DNA of 64,000 nt from Fasciola hepatica (lineage: Eukaryota; Platyhelminthes; Trematoda; Plagiorchiida; Fasciolidae). Position 1 is the stretch's first letter. Each line of letters begins with the position of its first letter. The DNA lies in NCBI GenBank assembly GCA_948099385.1, contig CANUEZ040000196.1, positions 3,951,001 through 4,015,000 of the forward strand, given 5' to 3'. The position numbers were made by a program, and so were the translations under genes. The notes under the pieces are model-generated. The model saw only the letters and a list, made by a program, of their open reading frames with translations, was not told the origin of the DNA and searched no databases. This document shows, in pieces, positions 1-9,694 of the stretch.

Positions 1-94
1 GTGTTCAACTGACATTCGTTCATCCCAACCCATGTTCTTGTCCCGTGTGGGCTCTGTCCATGTGCAATGCTCATGATTCCCTTAGCGGATCAAA

Positions 95-105
95 CAGCTG
101 TACAG
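95..105. other. Overlapping palindromes CAGCTG and CTGTACAG (representative copy)
   Basis: CAGCTG (95-100) overlaps the 8-bp perfect palindrome CTGTACAG (98-105). The pair is present in most monomers. Some carry CTCTACAG instead (for example 17438, 19130, 20398, 22511, 23779, 24203, 25048 and 32657), which breaks both palindromes. Others carry CATCTG (44917, 47453, 49991). A protein-binding role is possible but nothing here shows it. Confidence 0.6.
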
Positions 106-320
106 TGCTTCCATAATTTTCAATGGTCAGTTCAGTGTTCAAGCTGCATGGAGAATCATATTATACAAATCTACTCTGCTACTGCTCTATTGCATTGTAT
201 CAGCAATCTGTGTGGATTGTTCATAAGGGAATGCCTTGGTTTTATTTAGGCCCATAAATAGAGAAGTGATGGAACATAGGATTGGATCGGTGTGCGAGAA
301 TTTGGTTGTTACCGTTCAAA

Positions 321-341
321 GCGAAAGCGAAAGCCGAAGCC
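321..341 (+). repeat. GCGAAA-type micro-repeat inside the monomer (representative copy)
   Basis: Two GCGAAA hexamers are followed by GCCGAA and GCC, so the tract is a degenerate six-base tandem repeat. It recurs in every monomer. It is a hotspot for small changes: one base is lost just before it at 15124/15125 and 17660/17661, GCGAAA became GCCAAA at 32464, and the tract near 39650 has two GCCAAA repeats. Confidence 0.8.
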
Positions 342-414
342 AATTTGGGGATTGTGCTATATCATGTAGTGTATATGTTGAACAAAGCGTTCAGACCCAT
401 ATCGGATAGCCTTG

Positions 415-453
415 TGGTTTGGGTGTTCGACTGACAATCGTTCACCCCAACCC
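415..453. other. Imperfect dyad TGGTTTGGGTG / CACCCCAACCC (representative copy)
   Basis: Arms of 11 bases (415-425 and 443-453) are complementary at 9 of 11 positions around a 17-base centre. The innermost five pairs (GGGTG/CACCC) are perfect. The dyad lies in the most variable part of the monomer, yet most monomers keep the arms. Variants near 37229, 38497 and 40190 (CACTTCAACCC) weaken it. Function is unknown. Confidence 0.5.
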
Positions 454-620
454 TTGTTCGTGTCTCCGAGTGGGTTCTGTCCATGTGCAATGCTCATGAT
501 TCCCTTAGCGGATCAAACAGGTGTACAGTGCTTCCATAATTTTCAATGGTCAGTTCAGTGTTCAAGCTGCATGGAGAATCATATTATACAAATCTACTCT
601 GCTACTGCTCTATTGCATTG

Positions 621-648
621 TATGAGCAATCTGTGTGGATTGTTCATA
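621..648. other. Stem-loop: 11-bp inverted repeat with 6-base loop (representative copy)
   Basis: TATGAGCAATC (621-631) and GATTGTTCATA (638-648) pair at 10 of 11 positions around the loop TGTGTG. In RNA the one mismatch would be G opposite U. The element is present in essentially every monomer. Variants change either arm: GAGC to GAAC in the left arm (17541, 18386, 19232, 20500) and TTCATA to TTTATA in the right arm (17137, 24325, 24748, 26440, 42080). Confidence 0.6.
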
Positions 649-1094
649 AGGGAATGCCTTGGTTTTACTTAGGCCCATAAATAGAGAAGTGATGGAACAT
701 AGGATTGGATCGGTGCTGGAGAATTTGGTTGTTACCGTTCAAAGCGAAAGCGAAAGCCGAAGCCAATTTGGGGATTGTGCTATATCATGTAGTGTATATG
801 TTGAACAAAGCGTTGAGACCCCTATCGGAGGGGCTCGTGCTTTGGGTGTTCGACTGACAATCGTTCACCCCAACCCTTGTTCGTGTCTCCGAGTGGGTTC
901 TGTCCATGTGCAATGCTCATGATTCCCTTAGCGGATCAAACAGCTGTACAGTGCTTCCATAATTTACAATGGTCAGTTCCGTGGTCAAGCTGCATGGAGA
1001 ATCATATTATACAAATCTACTCTGCTACTGCTCTATTGCATTGTATGAGCAGTCTGTGTGGATTGTTCATAAGGGAATGCCTTGGTTTTATTTG

Positions 1095-1940
1095 GGCCCA
1101 TAAATAGAGAAGTGATGGAACATAGGATTGGATCGGTGTGCGAGAATTTGGTTGTTACCGTTCAAAGCGAAAGCGAAAGCCGAAGCCAATTTGGGGATTG
1201 TGCTATATCATGTAGTGTATATGTTGAACAAAGCGTTGAGACCCATATCGGAGGGGCTCGTGCTTTGGGTGTTCGACTGACATTCGTTCACCCCAACCCT
1301 TGTTCGTGTCTCCGAGTGGGTTCTGTCCATGTGCAATGCTCATGATTTCCTTAGCGGATCAAACAGCTGTACAGTGCTTCCATAATTTTCAATGGTCAGT
1401 TCCGTGGTCAAGCTGCATGCAGAATCATATTATACAAATCTACTCTGCTACTGCTATATTGCATTGTATGAGCAATCTGTGTGGATTGTTCATAAGGGAA
1501 TGCCTTGGTTTTACTTAGGCCCATAAATAGAGAAGTGATGGAACATAGGATTGGATCGGTGTGCGAGAATTTGGTTGTTACCGTTCAAAGCGAAAGCGAA
1601 AGCCGAAGCCAATTTGGGGATTGTGCTATATCATGTAGTGTATATGTTGAACAAAGCGTTCAGACCCATATCGGATAGCCTTGTGGTTTGGGTGTTCGAC
1701 TGACAATCGTTCAACCCAACCCTTGTTCGTGTCTCCGAGTGGGTTCTGTCCATGTGCAATGCTCATGATTCCCTTAGCGGATCAAACAGCTGTACAGTGC
1801 TTCCATCATTTTCAATGGTCAGTTCAGTGTTCAATCTGCATGGAGAATCATATTATACAAATCTACTCTGCTACTGCTCTATTGCATTGTATGAGCAATC
1901 TGTGTGGATTGTTCATAAGGGAATGCCTTGGTTTTACTTA
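1095..1940 (+). repeat. Dimer duplication, copy 1 (period 846)
   Basis: Two monomers carrying ATGATTTCCTTAGC (near 1344), CTGCTATATTGC (near 1450), TTCAACCC (near 1711) and CATCATTTTC with TTCAATCTGC are repeated 846 bp later. The match begins just after a mismatch at 1094/1940. Confidence 0.9.
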
Positions 1941-2859
1941 GGCCCATAAATAGAGAAGTGATGGAACATAGGATTGGATCGGTGTGCGAGAATTTGGTTG
2001 TTACCGTTCAAAGCGAAAGCGAAAGCCGAAGCCAATTTGGGGATTGTGCTATATCATGTAGTGTATATGTTGAACAAAGCGTTGAGACCCATATCGGAGG
2101 GGCTCGTGCTTTGGGTGTTCGACTGACATTCGTTCACCCCAACCCTTGTTCGTGTCTCCGAGTGGGTTCTGTCCATGTGCAATGCTCATGATTTCCTTAG
2201 CGGATCAAACAGCTGTACAGTGCTTCCATAATTTTCAATGGTCAGTTCCGTGGTCAAGCTGCATGGAGAATCATATTATACAAATCTACTCTGCTACTGC
2301 TATATTGCATTGTATGAGCAATCTGTGTGGATTGTTCATAAGGGAATGCCTTGGTTTTACTTAGGCCCATAAATAGAGAAGTGATGGAACATAGGATTGG
2401 ATCGGTGTGCGAGAATTTGGTTGTTACCGTTCAAAGCGAAAGCGAAAGCCGAAGCCAATTTGGGGATTGTGCTATATCATGTAGTGTATATGTTGAACAA
2501 AGCGTTCAGACCCATATCGGATAGCCTTGTGGTTTGGGTGTTCGACTGACAATCGTTCAACCCAACCCTTGTTCGTGTCTCCGAGTGGGTTCTGTCCATG
2601 TGCAATGCTCATGATTCCCTTAGCGGATCAAACAGCTGTACAGTGCTTCCATCATTTTCAATGGTCAGTTCAGTGTTCAATCTGCATGGAGAATCATATT
2701 ATACAAATCTACTCTGCTACTGCTCTATTGCATTGTATGAGCAATCTGTGTGGATTGTTCATAAGGGAATGCCTTGGTTTTACTTAGGCCCATAAATAGA
2801 GAAGTGATGGAACATAGGATTGGATCGGTGTGCGAGAATTTGGTTGTTACCGTTCAAAG
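1941..2859 (+). repeat. Dimer duplication, copy 2 with a short third-copy start
   Basis: This carries the same marker set as the preceding dimer. The match at offset 846 ends at 2859, where the AAAGCGAAAG tract reads AAAGTGAAAG. I found one difference inside (C at 1420 against G at 2266). Confidence 0.9.
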
Positions 2860-3372
2860 TGAAAGCGAAAGCCGAAGCCAATTTGGGGATTGTGATATAT
2901 CATGTAGTGTATATGTTGAACAAAGCGTTGAGACCCATATCGAATGGGCTCGTGCTTTGGGTGTTCGACTGACATTCGTTCACCCCAACCATTGTTCGTG
3001 TCTCCGAGTGGGTTCTGTCCATGTGCAATGCTCATGATTCCCTTAGCGGATCAAACAGCTGTACAGTGCTTGCATAATTTTCAATGGTCAGTTCAGTGTT
3101 CAAGCTGCATGGAGAATCATATTATACAAATCTACTCTGCTACTGCTCTATTGCATTGTATGAGCAATCTGTGTGGATTGTTCATAAGGGAATGCCTTGG
3201 TTTTACTTAGGCCCATAAATAGAGAAGTGATGGAACATAGGATTGGATCGGTGTGCGAGAATTTGGTTGTAACCGTTCAAAGCGAAAGCGAAAGCCGAAG
3301 CCAATTTGGGGATTGTGCTATATCATGTATTGTATATGTTGAACAAAGCGTTGAGACCCATATGGGATAGCC

Positions 3373-3794
3373 TTGTTGTTTGGGTGTTCAACTGACATTC
3401 GTTCATCCCAACCCATGTTCTTGTCCCGTGTGGGCTCTGTCCATGTGCAATGCTCATGATTCCCTTAGCGGATCAAACAGCTGTACAGTGCTTCCATAAT
3501 TTTCAATGGTCAGTTCAGTGTTCAAGCTGCATGGAGAATCATATTATACAAATCTACTCTGCTACTGCTCTATTGCATTGTATCAGCAATCTGTGTGGAT
3601 TGTTCATAAGGGAATGCCTTGGTTTTATTTAGGCCCATAAATAGAGAAGTGATGGAACATAGGATTGGATCGGTGTGCGAGAATTTGGTTGTTACCGTTC
3701 AAAGCGAAAGCGAAAGCCGAAGCCAATTTGGGGATTGTGCTATATCATGTATTGTATATGTTGAACAAAGCGTTCAGCCCCATATCGGATAGCC
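3373..3794 (+). repeat. Monomer u8, type B, 422 bp
   Basis: This has the type B motif at 3416-3434, preceded by TTGTTGTTTGGG and TTCATCCC, the usual linked type B flank. It is the only complete monomer carrying the private changes of the monomer at the window start, 3383 bp upstream. Its end reads TATTG and CAGCCCC, unlike that copy. Confidence 0.95.
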
Positions 3795-5464
3795 TTGTGG
3801 TTTGGGTGTTCGACTGACATTCGTTCACCCCAACCCTTGTTCGTGTCTCCGAGTGGGCTCTGTCCACGTGCAATGCTCATGATTCCCTTAGCGGATCAAA
3901 CAGCTGTACAGTGCTTGCATAATTTTCAATGGTCAGTTCAGTGTTCAAGCTGCATGGAGAATCATATTATACAAATCTACTCTGCTACTGCTCTATTGCA
4001 TTGTATGAGCAATCTGTGTGGATTGTTCATAAGGGAATGCCTTGGTTTTACTTAGGCCCATAAATAGAGAAATGATGGAACATAGGATTGGATCGGTGTG
4101 CGAGAATTTGGTTGTTACCGTTCAAAGCGAAAGCGAAAGCCGAAGCTAATTTGGGGATTGTGCTATATCATGTAGTGTATATGTTGAACAAAGCGTTGAG
4201 ACCCATAACGCAGGGGCTCGTGCATTGGGTGTTCGACTGACATTCGTTCACCCCAACCCTTGTTCGTGTCTCCGAGTGGGTTCTGTCCATGTGCAATGCT
4301 CATGATTCCCTTAGCGGATCAAACAGCTGTACAGTGCTTCCATAATTTTCAATGGTCAGTTCCGTGGTCAAGCTGCATGGAGAATCATATTATACAAATC
4401 TACTCTGCTACTGCTCTATTGCATTGTATGAGCAATCTGTGTGGATTGTTCATAAGGGAATGCCTTGGTTTTATTTAGGCCCATAAATAGAGAAGTGATG
4501 GAACATAGGATTGGATCGGTGTGCGAGAATTTGGTTGTTACCGTTCAAAGCGAAAGCGAAAGCCGAAGCCAATTTGGGGATTGTGCTATATCATGTAGTG
4601 TATATGTTGAACAAAGCGTTCAGACCCATATCGGATAGCCTTGTGGTTTGGGTGTTCGACTGTCAATCGTTCACCCCAACCCTTGTTCGTGTCTCCGAGT
4701 GGGCTCTGTCCATGTGCAATGCTCATGATTCCCTTAGCGGATCAAACAGCTGTACAGTGCTTCCATAATTTTCAATGGTCAGTTCAGTGTTCAAGCTGCA
4801 TGGAGAATCATATTATACAAATCTACTCTGCTACTGCTCTATTGCATTGTATGAGCAATCTGTGTGGATTGTTCATAAGGGAATGCCTTGGTTTTACTTA
4901 GGCCCATAAATAGAGAAGTGATGGAACATAGGATTGGATCGGTGTGCGAGAATTTGGTTGTTACCGTTCAAAGCGAAAGCGAAAGCCGAAGCCAATTTGG
5001 GGATTGTGCTATATCATGTAGTGTATATGTTGAACAAAGCGTTGAGACCCACATCGGATAGGCTTGTGGTTTGGGTGTTCGACTGTCAATCGTTCACCCC
5101 AACCCTTGTTCGTGTCTCCGAGTGGGTTCTGCCCATGTGCAATGCTCATGATTCCCTTAGCGGATCAAACAGCTGTACAGTGCTTCCATAATTTTCAATG
5201 GTCAGTTCCGTGGTCAAGCTGCATGGAGAATCATATTATACAAATCTACTCTGCTACTGCTCTATTGCATTGTATGAGCAATCTGTGTGGATTGTTCATA
5301 AGGGAATGCCTTGGTTTTATTTAGGCCCATAAATAGAGAAGTGATGGAACATAGGATTGGATCGGTGTGCGAGAATTTGGTTGTTACCGTTCAAAGCGAA
5401 AGCGAAAGCCGAAGCCAATTTGGGGATTGTGCTATATCATGTAGTGTATATGTTGAACAAAGCG

Positions 5465-8400
5465 TTGAGACCCACATCGGATAGGCTTGTGGTTTGGGTG
5501 TTCGACTGTCAATCGTTCACCCCAACCCTTGTTCGTGTCTCCGAGTGGGCTCTGTCCATGTGCAATGCTCATGATTCCCTTAGCGGATCAAACCGCTGTA
5601 CAGTGCTTCCATAATTTTCAATGGTCAGTTCCGTGGTCAAGCTGCATGGAGAATCATATTATACAAATCTACTCTGCTACTGCTCTACTGCATTGTATGA
5701 GCAATCTGTGTGGATTGTTCATAAGGGAATGCCTTGGTTTTATTTAGGCCCATAAATAGAGAAGTGATGGAACATAGGATTGGATCGGTGTGCGAGAATT
5801 TGGTTGTTACCGTTCAAAGCGAAAGCGAAAGCCGAAGCCAATTTGGGGATTGTGCTATATCATGTAGTGTATATGTTGAACAAAGCCTTGAGACCCACAT
5901 CGGATAGGCTTGTGGTTTGGGTGTTCGACTGTCAATCGTTCACCCCAACCCTTGTTCGTGTCTCCGAGTGGGTTCTGTCCATGTGCAATGCTCATGATTC
6001 CCTTAGCGGATCAAACAGCTGTACAGTGCTTCCATAATTTTCAATGGTCAGTTCAGTGTTCAAGCTGCATGGAGAATCATATTATACAAATCTACTCTGC
6101 TACTGCTCTATTGCATTGTATGAGCAATCTGTGTGGATTGTTCATAAGGGAATGCCTTGGTTTTACTTAGGCCCATAAATAGAGAAGTGATGGAACATAG
6201 GATTGGATCGGTGTGCGAGAATTTGGTTGTTACCGTTCAAAGCGAAAGCGAAAGCCGAAGCCAATTTGGGGATTGTGCTATATCATGTAGTGTATATGTT
6301 GAACAAAGCGTTGAGACCCATATCGGATAGCCTTGTGGTTTGGGTGTTCGACTGACATTCGTTCACCCCAACCCTTGTTCGTGTCTCCGAGTGGGTTCTG
6401 TCCATGTGCAATGCTCATGATTCCCTTAGCGGATCAAACAGCTGTACAGTGCTTCCATAATTTTCAATGGTCAGTTCAGTGTTCAAGCTGCATGGAGAAT
6501 CATATTATACAAATCTACTCTGCTACTGCTCTATTGCATTGTATGAGCAATCTGTGTGGATTGTTCATAAGGGAATGCCTTGGTTTTACTTAGGCCCATA
6601 AATAGAGAAGTGATGGAACATAGGATTGGATCGGTGTGCGAGAATTTGGTTGTTACCGTTCAAAGCGAAAGCGAAAGCCGAAGCCAATTTGGGGATTGTG
6701 CTATATCATGTAGTGTATATGTTGAACAAAGCGTTCAGACCCATATCGGATAGCCTTGTGGTTTGGGTGTTCGACTGACATTCGTTCACCCCAACCCTTG
6801 TTCGTTTCTCCGAGTGGGCTCTGTCCATGTGCAATGCTCATGATTCCCTTAGCGGATCAAACAGCTGTACAGTGCTTCCATAATTTTCAATGGTCAGTTC
6901 AGTGTTCAAGCTGCATGGAGAATCATATTATACAAATCTACTCTGCTACTGCTCTATTGCATTGTATGAGCAATCTGTGTGGATTGTTCATAAGGGAATG
7001 CCTTGGTTTTACTTAGGCCCATAAATAGAGAAGTGATGGAACATAGGACTGGATCGGTGTGCGAGAATTTGGTTGTTACCGTTCAAAGCGAAAGCGAAAG
7101 CCGAAGCCAATTTGGGGATTGTGCTATATCATGTAGTGTATATGTTGAACAAAGCGTTCAGACCCATATCGGATAGCCTTGTGGTTTGGGTGTTCGACTG
7201 ACATTCGTTCACCCCAACCCTTGTTCGTTTCTCCGAGTGGGCTCTGTCCATGTGCAATGCTCATGATTCCCTTAGCGGATCAAACAGCTGTACAGTGCTT
7301 CCATAATTTTCAATGGTCAGTTCAGTGTTCAAGCTGCATGGAGAATCATATTATACAAATCTACTCTGCTACTGCTCTATTGCATTGTATGAGCAATCTG
7401 TGTGGATTGTTCATAAGGGAATGCCTTGGTTTTACTTAGGCCCATAAATAGAGAAGTGATGGAACATAGGATTGGATCGGTGTGCGAGAATTTGGTTGTT
7501 ACCGTTCAAAGCGAAAGCGAAAGCCGAAGCCAATTTGGGGATTGTGCTATATCATGTAGTGTATATGTTGAACAAAGCGTTCAGACCCATATCGGATAGC
7601 CTTGTGGTTTGGGTGTTCGACTGACACTCGTTCACCCCAACCCTTGTTCGTTGATCCGAGTGGGTTCTGTCCATGTGCAATGCTCATGATTCCCTTAGCG
7701 GATCAAACAGCTGTACAGTGCTTCCATAATTTTCAATGGTCAGTTCAGTGTTCAAGCTGCATGGAGAATCATATTATACAAATCTACTCTGCTACTGCTC
7801 TATTGCGTTCTATGAGAAATCTGTGTGGATTGTTCATAAGGGAATGCCTTGGTTTTACTTAGGCCCATAAATAGAGAATTGATGTAAAATGGGATTGGAT
7901 CGGTGTGCGAGAATTTGGTTGTTACCGTTCAAAGTGAAAGCGAAAGCCGAAGCCAATTTGGGGATTGTGCTATATCATGTAGTGTATATGTTGAACAAAG
8001 CGTTGAGACCCACATCGGATAGGCTTGTGGTTTGGGTGTTCGACTGTCAATCGTTCACCCCAACCCTTGTTCGTGTCTCCGAGTGGGTTCTGCCCATGTG
8101 CAATGCTCATGATTCCCTTAGCGGATCAAACAGCTGTACAGTGCTTCCATAATTTTCAATGGTCAGTTCCGTGGTCAAGCTGCATGGAGAATCATATTAT
8201 ACAAATCCACTCTGCTACTGCTCTATTGCATTGTATGAGCAATCTGTGTGGATTGTTCATAAGGGAATGCCTTGGTTTTACTTAGGCCCATAAATAGAGA
8301 AGTGATGGAACATAGGATTGGATCGGTGTGCGAGAATTTGGTTGTTACCGTTCAAAGCGAAAGCGAAAGCCGAAGCCAATTTGGGGATTGTGCTATATCA

Positions 8401-9694
8401 TGTAGTGTATATGTTGAACAAAGCGTTGAGACCCACATCGGATAGGCTTGTGGTTTGGGTGTTCGACTGTCAATCGTTCACCCCAACCCTTGTTCGTGTC
8501 TCCGAGTGGGCTCTGTCAATGTGCAATGCTCATGATTCCCTTAGCGGATCAAACAGCTGTACAGTGCTTCCATAATTTTCAATGGTCAGTTCAGTGTTCA
8601 AGCTGCATGGAGAATCATATTATACAAATCTACTCTGCTACTGCTCTATTGCATTGTATGAGCAATCTGTGTGGATTGTTCATAAGGGAATGCCTTGGTT
8701 TTACTTAGGCCCATAAATAGAGAAGTGATGGAACATAGGATTGGATCGGTGTGCGAGAATTTGGTTGTTACCGTTCAAAGCGAAAGCGAAAGCCGAAGCC
8801 AATTTGGGGATTGTGCTATATCATGTAGTGAATATGTTGAACAAAGCGTTGAGACCCATATCGAAAGGGCTCGTGCTTTGGGTGTTCGACTGACATTCGT
8901 TCACCCCAACCCTTGTTCGTTGATCCGAGTGGGTTCTGTCCATGTGCAATGCTCATGATTCCCTTAGCGGATCAAACAGCTGTACAGTGCTTCCATAATT
9001 TTCAATGGTCAGTTCAGTGTTCAAGCTGCATGGAGAATCATATTATACAAATCTACTCTGCTACTGCTCTATTGCATTGTATGAGCAATCTGTGTGGATT
9101 GTTCATAAGGGAATGCCTTGGTTTTACTTAGGCCCATAAATAGAGAAGTGATGGAACATAGGATTGGATCGGTGTGCGAGAATTTGGTTGTTACCGTTCA
9201 AAGCGAAAGCGAAAGCCGAAGCCAATTTGAGGATTGTGCTATATCATGTAGTGTATATGTTGAACAAAGCGTTGAGACCCATATCGGATAGGCTTGTGGT
9301 TTGGGTGGTCGACTGTCAATCGTTCACCCCAACCCTTGTTCGTGTCTCCGAGTGGGTTCTGTCCATGTGCAATGCTCATGATTCCCTTAGCGGATCAAAC
9401 AGCTGTACAGTGCTTCCATAATTTTCAATGGTCAGTTCCGTGGTCAAGCTGCATGGAGAATCATATTATACAAATCTACTCTGCTACTGCTCTATTGCAT
9501 TGTATGAGCAATCTGTGTGGATTGTTCATAAGGGAATGCCTTGGTTTTACTTAGGCCCATAAATAGAGAAGTGATAGAACATAGGATTGGATCGGTGTGC
9601 GAGAATTTGGTTGTTACCGTTCAAAGCGAAAGCGAAAGCCGAAGCCAATTTGGGGATTGTGCAATATCATGTATTGTATATGTTGAACAAAGCC
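5465..9694 (+). repeat. Higher-order block of 10 monomers, copy 1 (4230 bp)
   Basis: Positions from 5465 match positions 4230 bp later. The match starts after a mismatch at 5464/9694 (AAAGCGTTG against AAAGCCTTG). Rare markers shared by the copies are AAACCGCTG (near 5594), GGACTGGATC (near 7047), CGTTCTATGAG (near 7807), GATGTAAAATGGG (7881-7893), CTGTCAATG (near 8514), TAGTGAATATG (near 8828), TTTGAGGATTG (near 9227) and GGTGGTCGAC (near 9306). I counted about ten differences, including 5743, three near 7651, one near 7868, two near 9076 and one near 9269. The last bases hold the join with copy 2, marked by changes at 9576 and 9663. Confidence 0.95.

Larger units (their letters stand above)
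1..411 (+). repeat. Monomer u0, type B, 5' end cut by the window
   Basis: This monomer lacks only about its first ten bases. It carries the type B motif at 33-51 and the rare changes GTTCAACTG, CCCATG and TATCAGC. Those changes reappear together only in the monomer starting at 3373. Positions 1 to about 368 match 3384 to about 3751 without a difference I could find. The match stops near the TAGTG/TATTG site. Confidence 0.95.
412..834 (+). repeat. Monomer u1, reference type A unit with internal layout
   Basis: Reference 423-bp unit for the numbering. In order it contains: a GGTTTGGGTG / CACCCCAACCC dyad (415-453); the type A motif TTCGTGTCTCCGAGTGGG; the segment around GATTCCCTTAGCGG; a CAGCTG/CTGTACAG palindromic stretch (here mutated to CAGGTG); an AT-rich part around ATCATATTATACAAATC; a stem-loop (621-648); the conserved TTAGGCCCATAAATAGAG; a GA/GC-rich micro-repeat (about 744-764); and the ATCATGTAGTG to CATATCGG region where haplotypes diverge most. 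The unit length is divisible by three, but stops interrupt the forward frames in every unit. Confidence 0.95.

Noticed and set aside
30..60. CENP-B box in the type B motif (CCCGTGTGGG)
   Set aside because: The mammalian box needs CCCG followed at fixed spacing by a T and CGAA (reverse orientation). The spacing gives TCTG in place of CGAA, and type A monomers lack it altogether.
155..175. Promoter-like AT-rich TATTATAC segment
   Set aside because: It is simple AT-rich sequence in every monomer with no adjacent gene; nothing supports transcription start activity.
247..258. Telomere-like repeat (TTAGGCCC)
   Set aside because: It is a single TTAGG-like word per 423 bp, not a tandem telomeric repeat.
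412..672. Repeated 60-88 aa open frames as real genes
   Set aside because: They are copies of one chance frame inside a satellite. They lack an ATG in most units, resemble no family I know, and their three overlapping frames appear equally intact. Several are cut by unit-specific stops (AAGGTAATGCC near 46315, 46738 and 47584).
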